Shown in pieces: positions 22,814-32,800 of a stretch of DNA of 45,896 nucleotides. The stretch lies in the IMG/VR virus record IMGVR_UViG_3300033149_004327, positions 1 to 45,896 of that record. The stretch is one strand, 5' to 3'. A program made the translations under genes and the position numbers. The first letter of the stretch is position 1. Each line of letters starts with the position of its first letter. Below the pieces are notes generated by a model. It searched no databases, was not told the DNA's origin, and saw nothing but the letters and a program-made list of their open reading frames with translations. Origin of the DNA: a virus.

Positions 22814-23027
22814 GGAGCGGGTCGTCGGGAAAATCTCGTACGGTGAGGTGGAGTGGGGCGTCGGGGAAAACCCGAATGGCGAATACCTGATAGTGACGAA
22901 AGCCCTGGTGTACAGATTCGCCAGGGTACTTGAACGGTGTGCACGCCTCGAGCGAGAGCTGGAAGCCCTGAGACGCGGGCAAAGGGGGGTAAAGGGGAAG
23001 GAACTATGGAGCAACCAGCAACGTTAA
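22692..23027 (+). CDS. lipoprotein-like spanin candidate nested in endolysin end
   Basis: 111 residues, GTG behind GGAGGTGG, with the first 122 bases overlapping the endolysin gene in a different frame. N-terminus: basic, then LVLLISSCLVCSTTC, giving a lipobox (ISSC). The mature part has short strands and a long charged helix (FARVLERCARLERELEALRR). This fits an outer-membrane or unimolecular spanin of a Gram-negative host. Spanin assignment rests on lipobox, coiled helix and location. Confidence 0.65.
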   Translation: MTRKNYCGRWRRATLVLLISSCLVCSTTCTRTETRLVPLAEERVVGKISYGEVEWGVGENPNGEYLIVTKALVYRFARVLERCARLERELEALRRGQRGVKGKELWSNQQR

Positions 23028-23323
23028 TCGGCCTGGGAGCGCTGATAGTCGTCAACGTTGGTGCATGGATCCAAGCATACTGGCGGGGACGAACCGAGGC
23101 GAACAAGGCGAAAAGAGTCTCTAACGAGGTCAACGGGGACCTGAAGGAAATCAAGGGACAGGTGACCGCCGTAGCCGGAAAAGTCCAGGACATCCATACG
23201 GACGTTTCGGTCGTAAAGACGAAGATATCGGCGATACAGAGGACCTGTCAAAGGCACGAAAAGGAAATCGACGACAACCGTAAGGCGATCCTTCACCTGG
23301 TGGACAGTAAGAGCAAGCGATAA
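23006..23323 (+). CDS. membrane-anchored coiled-coil lysis protein candidate
   Basis: 105 residues from ATG 23006 behind AAGGAA (an upstream in-frame ATG at 22937 lies inside the previous gene). One N-terminal hydrophobic helix (LIGLGALIVVNVGAWIQAYW) is followed by a long coiled coil (EIKGQVTAVAGKVQDI and beyond). This is the layout of inner-membrane spanins and pinholin-associated proteins, and it lies between the lipoprotein and the terminase. Which lysis role it plays is not certain. Confidence 0.65.
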   Translation: MEQPATLIGLGALIVVNVGAWIQAYWRGRTEANKAKRVSNEVNGDLKEIKGQVTAVAGKVQDIHTDVSVVKTKISAIQRTCQRHEKEIDDNRKAILHLVDSKSKR

Positions 23324-23934
23324 TGGTGTCTGTACAGAAATCCGGCGTCGAGAAACGACACGCCGAGGCCCTATACCGTCTCGGGCGTACGGAAGACGAC
23401 CAATACCGATTGAAAGGGCGGAAAGGCCTGTTCCGGGATTTCATGTACAGGGAAGCCCGCAAGCTCGCAAGGTTGGGCATGACGATGGAGGAGATCGCCG
23501 ACTTCTGGGGCGTTTCCAGGCGCACACTGCAACGGTGGGCGGCAGCGAGACCCGACTTTTGTCACACCATAAAAAAAGCCAGGGCCGAAGCCGACACGAA
23601 GGTTGAAGAGAGCCTGTACAACAGAGCCCGAGGATACAAATACACTGAGAAGCATTATGAAACCAGATTCAACGAAGTAACCGGCCGGATGGAGAAGGTG
23701 CTGGTCCGGGCAATCGAGAAGCATGTGCCTCCGGACACAACAGCGGCCGTGTTTTGGCTCCTGAATCGTAAGCGCGAACGTTGGAAGGATAGGCGGCAGC
23801 TGGAGATTACGCCTGATAGCCGGCTCCCATTGGAAATCATTGTAAAAGATGGTAGGAAAAAGGAGGGCCGAGTCATCGGTCCGGCGGAAGAAGATAGAGC
23901 TCTTCCCGCACCAGGCAAGGGCCCTACAGAGTAA
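23323..23934 (+). CDS. terminase small subunit
   Basis: 203 residues. A helix-turn-helix (MTMEEIADFWGVSRRTLQRW, about 52-71) is followed by an oligomerisation-type helix and the segment VPPDTTAAVFWLLNRKRERWKDR, characteristic of TerS proteins. It recognises packaging sites and activates the large subunit encoded next. The ATG overlaps the previous stop by one base. Confidence 0.88.
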   Translation: MVSVQKSGVEKRHAEALYRLGRTEDDQYRLKGRKGLFRDFMYREARKLARLGMTMEEIADFWGVSRRTLQRWAAARPDFCHTIKKARAEADTKVEESLYNRARGYKYTEKHYETRFNEVTGRMEKVLVRAIEKHVPPDTTAAVFWLLNRKRERWKDRRQLEITPDSRLPLEIIVKDGRKKEGRVIGPAEEDRALPAPGKGPTE

Positions 23935-25339
23935 CAAGAAGTTCGTAGGGTTCATCGGCGGTACGGGAGGGGGCAAGACTTATTTTGGCCCGATCTGGCT
24001 CAGCTGTGAGATCGCTAAAGCGCCTAGGGAGGAATTCATGGTGGCCGCACCGACGTACAAGATCCTGATGCGGGCTACACTGCCAAAACTCCAGGAGATC
24101 TATCGGGGCACGCAGCTACAAGGAAACCTGAAGAGCACCATCGGCGTATACGAGCTGCCCCAGGGCGGCCGGATCTGGCTCGGAACGGCCGACCGCCCGG
24201 AATCGCTCGAAGGGGGCCAATATAAGGCTGCCTGGCTTGACGAGGCCGGCCAGATGAAGTACATGGCCTGGGTGGCGATCCAGGCTCGCCTTGGCCTGAA
24301 GCGCGGGCGCTGTCTCCTCACCACCACCCCGTACGGCCGCAATTGGCTTTACCGTAATTTTTACAAGCTGTGGCGCAAGGGCTATGCGGATTACGACGTG
24401 GTTTCGTTTGAGTCATCGGACAATCCGCTTTACCCGAAGGAGGAGATTGAACGCGCCAGGAGAGAGCTGAGCGCGGAGCTCTTTGACATGCGCTACCGCG
24501 GAGCATTTAGAAAGATGGAGGGCCTGGTGTACCCGGACTTTTCCGACTATCACGTCTGCGAGCCGTTCGACATTCCGGCCTCCTGGGACCTCCGCGGCGG
24601 TTGCGATTTTGGCTATGTAAACCCACACGTCAATCTTAAGGGGGCCCGGGATCCGCGCAAGGACGTCATTTACGTCTACGAGGAGTATTATAAGTCGTTT
24701 AAACAACTGAAGGAGATCGCCGAGACGATGTTTGACGTCCCCTGGCTCGGCGACCCCGAGGGCCGACGCGAGATCGAAGAACTCCGAGCCCTGGGCGTAG
24801 ACATAAAAAGCGGCGAAACCGCGAAGACTCTCTGCATCGCGGCTGTAAGAGCCAGAATACGCACCGGTCGGCTTCGTATCTTCACCTCATGCCCGTTTAC
24901 GCTGGACGAAATCGAGACCTACCACTTCGATCAAAAAACAAAAAAGCCAGTGAAAGAGGACGATCACTGCATGGACGCTTTGGCCCAACTCGTCTGGCAT
25001 TTTGATGGTGCTCGAATACGCAAGAGCCGAGTCCACATCAGCCGGATGCCGCGGCATTTTTCTGCACTGGCCGGGGATGCGGATCCGGCCGAGGCTGATC
25101 TAAGGGTTCGGCAGATCATGAGGCGGGCGAAACAACCGCCGACGGTCCGGAAGGCCATAACGGACGCTAAGAGGGAAGCCAGGCGGAAGGGGAGGGGCCC
25201 TGGTGCAGGACCGACCGTTGTGAAGCCGGGTGTAAATATAGTGGCGCCGAAGAAAAAGGAGTCCGCTGAGGACCAAGCGATGCCCAGGAAGGAGATTTAT
25301 CATGGCCGAAAAAAGAGCAAAGTCTATCTCCCGCGCTAA
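23849..25339 (+). CDS. terL: terminase large subunit
   Basis: 496 residues. ATPase: Walker A GGTGGGKT (Lys43) and Walker B AWLDEAGQ (Asp131, Glu132). Nuclease: Asp253 in GCDFGY and the end motif DDHCMDAL (Asp376). This is the packaging motor that cuts and translocates DNA into the prohead. It overlaps TerS by 86 bases in another frame and the portal by 38 bases. The C-terminal 90 residues are a basic, probably disordered extension. Confidence 0.95.
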   Translation: MVGKRRAESSVRRKKIELFPHQARALQSNKKFVGFIGGTGGGKTYFGPIWLSCEIAKAPREEFMVAAPTYKILMRATLPKLQEIYRGTQLQGNLKSTIGVYELPQGGRIWLGTADRPESLEGGQYKAAWLDEAGQMKYMAWVAIQARLGLKRGRCLLTTTPYGRNWLYRNFYKLWRKGYADYDVVSFESSDNPLYPKEEIERARRELSAELFDMRYRGAFRKMEGLVYPDFSDYHVCEPFDIPASWDLRGGCDFGYVNPHVNLKGARDPRKDVIYVYEEYYKSFKQLKEIAETMFDVPWLGDPEGRREIEELRALGVDIKSGETAKTLCIAAVRARIRTGRLRIFTSCPFTLDEIETYHFDQKTKKPVKEDDHCMDALAQLVWHFDGARIRKSRVHISRMPRHFSALAGDADPAEADLRVRQIMRRAKQPPTVRKAITDAKREARRKGRGPGAGPTVVKPGVNIVAPKKKESAEDQAMPRKEIYHGRKKSKVYLPR

Positions 25340-26762
25340 GACCGAGGTGCGGAAAAGTCGGGTACACCGCTACGTCGTCACAGATCGGGGGGTTTACCCG
25401 TTCTCCCTATTGAAGAAGCACGAAGAGAACCTGGCTCAGTCGCGCCAGCTGGAAGAGGACGATCCTGCCTGGATGCGCGAACATGGGCTCATCGAGTTGC
25501 CGTTCAACGTTGGATCGCTCCTTTGGATGCAGGACAACTGCACGTATTTCGACGCTTGCGTTCGGCAGATAGCAACCGATGTCATCGCCGGAGGCTACAT
25601 GCTCGTACCGGTCGAGGAGGGGAAAGATGACGAGGCGGAACGGAAGGAGATTGAGCAGCTCTTAAACGATCCGAATAACGCCGACGAGACGTTTCTCGAT
25701 ATCGTGCACAAATGTGTCATCGACTGGGGCGTTGTCGGCTGGTGGGCCATTGAGGTGAGCCGCGGCGCCGACGGGCTGGTTAACGGGCTCTTTCACGTAC
25801 CGGCCCACACGATGCGTGTTCACCGTAGCCGGCGGAAGTATTGTCAGGTGCGCGATACTCGCAAGCGTTGGTTCATCCGGTTCGGTGAGAGCCTGACCGT
25901 GAACGAGAACACCGGGGCCGAACACAAGACCTCGAAACACCGGGCCAATGAGATTATATTCCACGGACAGTACTACGCTCAGAACACCTACTACGGCCGG
26001 CCGAATATTCTCCCGGCCGTCGGCGCATCGGCCGGACTGATCGGTGTGCGATCCTACAACCTGGCGTTCTTCGAGAACTACGGGATCCCGGCCGCCTTCG
26101 TCCTCCTGGAGGGCGAATGGGAAGAGGGAAGCGCGAAGCTCATTTCCGACTTTCTGGAGAACGAAATCAAAGGGTCTGAAAACGCTCACAAGACAATCGT
26201 GCTCGAAATCGCGCCGGGATCCACGGTGACATGGAAGCCTCTGGCCGTGGAGGAGAAGGAGGGCCATTTCGTCGTGTACGCGAAGGAGCTCCGGGATGAG
26301 ATCCTGAGCGCCTACAAGATGCCGCCCTATCGAATCGGGATCGCCGAGGTCGGGAAGCTCGGCGGCACGACCGCACCGACCGCCGACCGGATCTATATCA
26401 AGGCCGTCGTGGAGCCTCTGCAGCAGCTGTTTGAGAGGTTGATTACAGCAAAGGTCCTGAGGCAGGGCCTGGGGGCGGAGCGCTATCGGCTGCAGTTTAA
26501 CAAGATCGATACCCGCGATTGGGATGCCCTGGTCGAACGTTGGGAGCGGCTCTTCGGGATGGGCGTAATAACGCCCGGATGGATGGCTGAGCAGCTCGGC
26601 CTCCCGACCGATGAGATGCCGCACGCGGGGGATTATTTCCTATCAAATCGCTATGTACCCGTGGATGAGGCGGGCCTAGTGCCAGCCGAGATGTCTGACG
26701 AGGACATTCGCCGTGCCGTCGAGGAGGTCGTGGCTCAGGCCAAGAAGGGGGCGGGGAAATGA
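25302..26762 (+). CDS. portal protein
   Basis: 486 residues behind AAGGAGAT. It has the HK97/PBSX-type portal pattern: NCTYFDACVRQIATDVIAGG near 80-100, FHGQYYAQNTYYGRPNILPA near 222-240, NYGIPAAFVL, and ILSAYKMPPYRIGIAE near 330-345. It forms the dodecameric ring at the capsid vertex through which DNA passes. The position directly after TerL agrees. Confidence 0.93.
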   Translation: MAEKRAKSISRAKTEVRKSRVHRYVVTDRGVYPFSLLKKHEENLAQSRQLEEDDPAWMREHGLIELPFNVGSLLWMQDNCTYFDACVRQIATDVIAGGYMLVPVEEGKDDEAERKEIEQLLNDPNNADETFLDIVHKCVIDWGVVGWWAIEVSRGADGLVNGLFHVPAHTMRVHRSRRKYCQVRDTRKRWFIRFGESLTVNENTGAEHKTSKHRANEIIFHGQYYAQNTYYGRPNILPAVGASAGLIGVRSYNLAFFENYGIPAAFVLLEGEWEEGSAKLISDFLENEIKGSENAHKTIVLEIAPGSTVTWKPLAVEEKEGHFVVYAKELRDEILSAYKMPPYRIGIAEVGKLGGTTAPTADRIYIKAVVEPLQQLFERLITAKVLRQGLGAERYRLQFNKIDTRDWDALVERWERLFGMGVITPGWMAEQLGLPTDEMPHAGDYFLSNRYVPVDEAGLVPAEMSDEDIRRAVEEVVAQAKKGAGK

Positions 26763-27487
26763 GGCTCCCGGAGCTCGTTATCATCGGAGCACCGCGCTGC
26801 GGTACGAGCTCGCTTTGGGCCATGCTGAAGCACCTGCCCAAAACAAAAACGCCCCGAATAAAAGAGGCGCATTTCTTCAATCGCAAGTGGGACCGAGGCC
26901 TCCGGTGGTATTCCGGCTTTTTTTCTAAAGCGGGTGGCGATGTCCTCTGCTTCGAGGCGACGCCAGCCTATCTTGCGACACCGAACGTACCTGAAAGGGT
27001 CGCGGCTTCGCTCCCAGACGCCCGGTTTGTGGTCATGCTTCGGGACCCCGTGGCGCGGGCGATCTCTCATTATTGGCTGAATCAGCATCGGTTTAAGAAT
27101 CTTCAGGGGTTGATCAATCCTAAGAGCCGCTGTGTTGCGCCAGGTCGCTATGCAGAACACCTTGAGCGCTGGTACCGCCATGTAGGACGGGAACGGGTCC
27201 TCGTCATCATCTCGGAGCGATTCTTCGAGGATCCGGTTCGTGAGGCAATGCGGGCCCTACTCCATGTCGGGAGACACGACCTGGTATGCCATCTCCGTCC
27301 GATATACCACGATCCGCTGGCGAGGTGGAAGAAAAAGTACGGTCCGCCTAGGATACCGATTTACGTTATCCATTGGCTTAGGGAACACTACAAGGAACCG
27401 AACCGCCGGCTGGCCCGGATGCTGGCCGGAGATAACACAACGGCCGACTGGATGGACGGCCGAATAAAACCAAAGGAGCGCACATGA
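26759..27487 (+). CDS. sulfotransferase-family protein
   Basis: 242 residues, ATGA overlap with the portal gene. The PAPS-binding loop is IIGAPRCGTSSL (residues 8-19) and the 3'-phosphate motif is VVMLRDPVARAISHYW (near 90-105), both standard in bacterial sulfotransferases. It would move a sulfate from PAPS to a hydroxyl acceptor, perhaps glycans on the virion or host surface. Its insertion between portal and head genes is unusual; a second family member occurs at 41286-41948. Confidence 0.85.
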   Translation: MRLPELVIIGAPRCGTSSLWAMLKHLPKTKTPRIKEAHFFNRKWDRGLRWYSGFFSKAGGDVLCFEATPAYLATPNVPERVAASLPDARFVVMLRDPVARAISHYWLNQHRFKNLQGLINPKSRCVAPGRYAEHLERWYRHVGRERVLVIISERFFEDPVREAMRALLHVGRHDLVCHLRPIYHDPLARWKKKYGPPRIPIYVIHWLREHYKEPNRRLARMLAGDNTTADWMDGRIKPKERT

Positions 27488-27804
27488 TTATCATCTACTT
27501 CAAGGATCCGGCGATCTCGCTTGTAATGAAGGGCAAGTTCAGCGACGAGATGGTCAAGAACATCGGAAACAAGCTTGGTGCCGAGGGCAAGGGGCCGATA
27601 TTTGAGTTTCAGAATCCGGACGGTTACAGGACAATCGTCTTCCCGGACTCTCGTATCGACATCGCCTACATGATGGAGATCTCGGAGAAGGAGTGGGAGG
27701 AGATGAAACGAAAGCGCGATGCGACACGCGCGCGGTCAACGATCGTTTCGCCCCCTCCGTTCCCTACTCCCGTGGAACTAAAAATGCCGAAGAAGAAAAA
27801 CTGA
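27484..27804 (+). CDS. hypothetical protein in head module
   Basis: 106 residues, ATGA overlap with the sulfotransferase gene. N-terminal strands (IIIYFKDPAISLVMKGKF) and a Pro-rich basic tail. No motif recognised; probably co-translated with its neighbours. Confidence 0.6.
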   Translation: MIIIYFKDPAISLVMKGKFSDEMVKNIGNKLGAEGKGPIFEFQNPDGYRTIVFPDSRIDIAYMMEISEKEWEEMKRKRDATRARSTIVSPPPFPTPVELKMPKKKN

Positions 27805-27822
27805 TCAGAAGGAGGGCCCGGC

Positions 27823-28698
27823 ATGGAAGACAGGCTCGTGGCGGCGATCCGGAAGTGGCTTGTGTATCGGATCACCGCGGCAGCAACCGTCGAGATCGCG
27901 AAGCGGACATCGCCACGCAAGCACTGGCAGCAGTACCGGCGCCTGCTGGCCCGGACGCAAGCGGCGCTGGAGCCGGCCGTGGCATCGTTCTTCCGCTGGC
28001 TGCGTGCGGAGCTTAAGCCGGGCATTCCGGAAGCTCTAAACGCCGGGAATCCGGATGTGATGGCTGACTGGGCTGCGATCGAGGCTGAGGGGGCTCGGCG
28101 AATGCGGCAACCGATCCTCGAGGCCTTGGCTGCGGGGGGCCGGGCCGTCGTTGAGCGGGGCTACTTTCAGAAGCAGGAACCGCGCTTCGACCCGATCGGC
28201 GAGGAGGCCGTCTCGTGGACCTGGAGCCGGTCGGCCGAGCTTGTGACGGCTATTACAATTGGGACACGCGATGCGGTAATGTTAATTATTCAAGATGCAG
28301 TACGTTTCGGTTGGTCCCCTCAGAAGACTGCTCGCCTCCTCCGATCGACAGTAGGACTTCTGCCACGCCACGTGACTGCTGTGTCGCGCGTACTGACGGA
28401 GGCAATTAAGGCGGGTGTGTCTTATGAAAAAGCGTTCAAGGCCGCGGAACGTTACGCCAATAAACTTCATCGCTATCGAGTGCGGATGATCGCTCGTACC
28501 GAGGCGGCGTTCGCGAACTCGGAGGGCATTCGCCAGGGCTTTGGTCAGCTCGGTGTCGAGCGGCTCCGCTGGGTTGCTGACCCCGAAGCCTGCGAGATTT
28601 GCGCCGCAAACGATGGTTCTGAGTTTACGATTGCCGAGGCCGAAGGGCTGATACCGGCGCATCCTCATTGCGAATGCACTTGGGTCGCGGCGGGATAG
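27823..28698 (+). CDS. MuF-like head morphogenesis protein
   Basis: 291 residues, ATG with GGAGGG upstream. The C-terminal 80 residues contain the MuF signature: MIARTEAAFANSEG, then WVADPEACEICAANDG and HPHCECTW with its metal-binding Cys/His. MuF proteins follow the portal and are injected or minor capsid components. No toxin domain is fused to the C-terminus. Confidence 0.88.
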   Translation: MEDRLVAAIRKWLVYRITAAATVEIAKRTSPRKHWQQYRRLLARTQAALEPAVASFFRWLRAELKPGIPEALNAGNPDVMADWAAIEAEGARRMRQPILEALAAGGRAVVERGYFQKQEPRFDPIGEEAVSWTWSRSAELVTAITIGTRDAVMLIIQDAVRFGWSPQKTARLLRSTVGLLPRHVTAVSRVLTEAIKAGVSYEKAFKAAERYANKLHRYRVRMIARTEAAFANSEGIRQGFGQLGVERLRWVADPEACEICAANDGSEFTIAEAEGLIPAHPHCECTWVAAG

Positions 28699-28707
28699 GA
28701 GGGAAAA

Positions 28708-29433
28708 ATGCCTTACAAACTGAACCCGATCACGAAAAAATTCGACTACTACGAACCGATGACCGGAGTCACCGTCCAGGAGACGGACATCCAGTTCCAC
28801 GACCCGTTCGACGATGGGTCACTATTCTGGGCGTGGGATCAGGTCGCGGGAAACGGGAGCGTTTCCGAGGCCGGCGATGTGCTGACGCTTTCCATCGCAA
28901 ATGGGCAAAGCGGCCGTTGGGAGAATGGACAGAACACGGCGCCCCGCATATTCACGGGACTGCCGGGTTCCCCCTGCATAATTCTGACGAAGCTCGAAAA
29001 CTATACCGTGAATGACGAAACGTTTGCGGGTCTCCATGTGTCGGCGCAACCGGAGGCGGGCTTCAACAACCAGCACGCAATGTTCGGACGAATGAGGAGT
29101 GCAAACGCCTACTCAAAGAATGGCCTGGTGTTATTCGGCAACAATGCCGTACAGGCTTCAAACGCCGTCACCACGCTCCCGATCTATCTGCGGATCCGTC
29201 TTCAGGCCCTGGGCGTATATACCCGGCTGTACGCCGATTACAGCACGGACGGATCCTCGTGGACGGCGCTTGGCAACGTTCATCTGTACACGGATTTGGG
29301 GATGAACGCCTCGTGGGAAACGATGTACGCCGGGCTATTCGCCGCAAATGACCTCGGAGGATGGGGCGCAAACGCGATTGACGCCCCGTTCGGCTACTTC
29401 ACGGCCTACAGATCGTTTGGTCCGTCGGCATGA
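28708..29433 (+). CDS. concanavalin-like (DUF1349-type) virion protein
   Basis: 241 residues behind AGGAGGG. The core reads HDPFDDGSLFWAWDQ, GDVLTLSIANG, LPIYLRIRLQALG and DYSTDGSSWTALG, the strand order of laminin-G/concanavalin-like jelly rolls of the DUF1349 type. It probably binds carbohydrate or decorates the head. A similar fold occurs in the protein at 35675-36442, which follows the major capsid gene. Confidence 0.65.
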   Translation: MPYKLNPITKKFDYYEPMTGVTVQETDIQFHDPFDDGSLFWAWDQVAGNGSVSEAGDVLTLSIANGQSGRWENGQNTAPRIFTGLPGSPCIILTKLENYTVNDETFAGLHVSAQPEAGFNNQHAMFGRMRSANAYSKNGLVLFGNNAVQASNAVTTLPIYLRIRLQALGVYTRLYADYSTDGSSWTALGNVHLYTDLGMNASWETMYAGLFAANDLGGWGANAIDAPFGYFTAYRSFGPSA

Positions 29434-29449
29434 TGAAAGGAGAATGGAG

Positions 29450-29704
29450 ATGTCAGCAACAAAACGTATAGGGATATCGACCGGTCAGTACGCGATGCGG
29501 ATCAGCTACGATGCGTCCGACCGGGAGGAGTATATCGGGGAAACGTATCCTGCAAACCAACGGCAGCAGTCACAGCCAGTCTGGAGGATTGCGCGCCTAT
29601 ACTACGACGGCGCATCGACCCGCGTCATAGCCGTCTTGTGGGCTAACGGGAGCTCGGAGTTCCGCTTCCGCTGGGATCAGCGCGCCACCTACACCTACGG
29701 ATGA
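29450..29704 (+). CDS. hypothetical protein
   Basis: 84 residues; the ATG at 29450 lies seven bases after AAAGGAG, better placed than the ATG at 29444. Beta-rich with a C-terminal segment WANGSSEFRFRWDQRATYTYG. Unrecognised. It ends at an ATGA overlap with a small zinc-ribbon gene. Confidence 0.6.
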   Translation: MSATKRIGISTGQYAMRISYDASDREEYIGETYPANQRQQSQPVWRIARLYYDGASTRVIAVLWANGSSEFRFRWDQRATYTYG

Positions 29705-29862
29705 GGATGGCGCGAACCAAGTGCCCGCGCTGCGGCGGGGGCATGATCGTGGTGCCGGCCTGTTGCGCCTTGAGGCGCAAGGGCTGGGCTACGATGGCGA
29801 AATGTCCGCGGAGCGGGTGCGGCCATAGGCTCCCGTATGAGAAGAGAGGAGGCGCCAAATGA
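29701..29862 (+). CDS. small zinc-ribbon protein
   Basis: 53 residues, translated by hand, held between ATGA overlaps on both sides. CPRCGG (near 8-13) and CPRSGCGH (near 35-42) make a zinc ribbon with a basic linker. It is coupled to the large protease/ligase gene that follows and could be an accessory to it. Confidence 0.65.
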   Translation: MRMARTKCPRCGGGMIVVPACCALRRKGWATMAKCPRSGCGHRLPYEKRGGAK

Positions 29863-32800
29863 GGATCGAAGATGTTACGGCCGAGGCGTTGCGGAAGGTC
29901 CCGGACTCCGAGCTCTATGCAATGCGACTCCGGTTCATCCAGCTATGGCAAAAAAACTTTGCGGGCAGCAAGCGCCAGCAGGTGGGGGGCTTGGAGCGCG
30001 CTGACATGCTGAAGCGCTACCGCAGCCTCGTAGACGAACTGAAGCGCCGAGGACTGCGCTACAGCACGAAGTACAGTATCGATCGGGCCCTGTTCCGCAA
30101 GTCAATGCTGGGAATCGATATACGGGATTTCGACGAGATGGTGGTCGTTCCGGATTACGTCTCGATAGCGGGGTCATTCGTCAAGAGCCCGAAGGACGCC
30201 AACGACGTGGACATTGTGTTGCGGGAGAGCGCCGATAACCGCGACGAGGGTCTGGAGCTGAAGCTGGGGCGGATTGTCCAGACGAAGACGGGCAAGGATC
30301 CGCATTTTGTCTATGCGCTGAGGGGCCCGCATTCGAATTATATTCCGGTCTACGATCTCGTGCTCCGGCCCAAGGACAGGCTGGCGAGGGTCCGGATCCA
30401 GGAGGGGGTAAGCAAGCAGGACGAACGGCTGACGCTCAGGCTCCTGGGGACGGGAGCCGTGGAGAGCAAGCGCAAGGGGGAGGCCCTGCTGGTGCAGTAC
30501 GGGGGGCTGAACGTCCTCATCGACGCCAACGAGGACCTGGCCGTATCCCGGCTTCCCCGCTTCGACGCGATCCTGGTGTGCGACGAGAAGAAGCACTATG
30601 TGGAGATCGCGCGGGACATCGCCACTGCCCAGGGGTTGCCGGAGCCCTCGGCCGGGAGCTTCAAGCAGGGGGGCCTAGAGATTGAACCCTTCCCCGTGAA
30701 GTACACGGGGCACCGGATCTACGGCTATGAGATAAGGGCCGGAGGGGTGAGGGCGGTGTACGCGCCCGAATTTGCGGAACCACCGATCAATAGGCTCAGG
30801 GGGGCTGACATCGCCATCCTGGAGGGCTCGGCCTGGAGCCGACCGATAGCCTTTGCGGGCGGGGCGGGGGGCCACGCTCCGATCCTGGATACGTGGGAAA
30901 GAGCGCGTGACGCCGGCGTCAAGCGCATCGTCTTTACACACATAGGGAAGCCGGTCGAGGCGCACCTGGACGATGCGCGTGAGCTGGGAATAGAGATAGG
31001 GCGCGACGGTCAGGTGTTCCGCCCGATCGTGAAGGCTCGCACGATAAGGCTTGTCCCCGGGCATCCATTTACCCCGCTGAAGTCACGAGGCGGGTATGGT
31101 AAGTACGAGTTCGGCGATATCGAGGACCTCTGGACCACCTGGGCGCAGGGCTACATTCCCGACCCTGGCATCGCCGTTGAGACGAAGTTCGACGGGTTCC
31201 GCGTCCAGATTCACAAGCGCGGCTCCGATGTGAGGGCCTACAGCGAGGACGCGAAGCGGGACATAAGCGACGTGATCAAGGACGCCACCGAAGAGATCGC
31301 GGCCATGGACGGCACGTTCATCCTTGACGGGGAGCTAACCGTCTGGGTCGAGGGGAAGAAGATCGAGCGGAAGGACATGCCGTCCTACATTATGGCGAAG
31401 AGGCCTCCGGAGTTCACGCCGAAGATTGCCGTCTTTGACTGTCTCTGGTACGACGGCCGGGATCTCCACAATCTGCCCTGGACGGAGCGCCAGAAGTATC
31501 TCGACCGCCTGTTCGCCGGCGTGGACGAAAAGCTCCTGGAGCGCGTGAAGCCGACCATCGCCAGGACCGAGCGGGAGTTCAAGGGGGCGGTCCGCAAGCA
31601 TAGCGCCGAACCCCACAGCGAGGGCGCCATGTGCAAGGTGCTGAATTCCCCGTACCCCCTCGACGGGGAGACGGCCGAGTGGGCCAAGTTCAAGAACCTC
31701 AAGGAGCTAAGGGTGCGCGTCGTCGACCGAACGGCCAAGGAAGGCGGCGGGTGGGTCTACGAGTGCGAGATCGCCGGCGGGGTACCAATCGGCCGCACCT
31801 ACGCGACGAGGATCGAGGCGAAGAAAGGTGACGTGCTGGAGGTGGCCGTTGCCGAGGTCAAGTACGACGAGGACGGGGACAGGTTCACCTGGGATAATCC
31901 GATCGTGAGGAGCAAGAAGCCGGCGGGAACGGCGCTCACCACGGCGGAGCAAGCGAAGGCAATCGCAGCCCGACGGAGAACAAAGGCCGCTTACAGATGC
32001 GAATGCACACAATGTGGTTATACGCTAGAATCAGATGCCCATTGCAGAGATGTAGAATGTCCCAAATGCGGGGGTGAGATGAGGAGGCTGGAGAGGCCCG
32101 GCCCCGGCTATGTGGAAAAAGAGGAAGTCGGCAATATCACGTTCAAAGAGGGCGACTCCGGCACCGGGGTCGCTCAGCTCCACATAATGGGTCTCTCCGA
32201 TGGGGCGGCATTGGTATTGAAGGACGGCGAAGCCGGGATCCTGGTGGCAAGGACCGACATCGGCAAACTCGAACGCAAGCTCCTTGACGTGATCGGCGAT
32301 TACGGCGCTCACATTGACATGCGCCTCCGCCGCGATAAGGAAAACACCTGGCAGGGCAATGAGGTCTTCATTGGGAAAATTTCCGGGCTTTCGAAGCTCA
32401 AGGCCCTAAACGAAAGGAAGAAGGTGCTACGCGCGCCATGGAAGCAAGGGCGCGCCGGCGAACCGGAAACCGAAGTCATCCGGGGTCCGTTGGGATGGAT
32501 GGAAGCCGGGGGCCGGCGGATCGAAATCTTTGAACCGGGCTCGCCGGGGGCGTCGGCGAATAAGTGGGGTGCAATGATCCGCATAGATAAGTTCCGCTGG
32601 AAACTTTACTGTGCCGAAGAGCACGCAAAGAAGTTCCGCTTCGAGGGCGGGCGGGTATTCGACGGGAACTACTTGTTCTCCTTCGTGCCGACCGACGGCG
32701 AAAGAGTCTGGATGATAAAGCGCCTCGCCGATGATGACCACGAAAAGCCTGTCAAAAAGGAAGAACCGGTCTTCAAGTTCCGGATCTACAAAAAGGTCAA

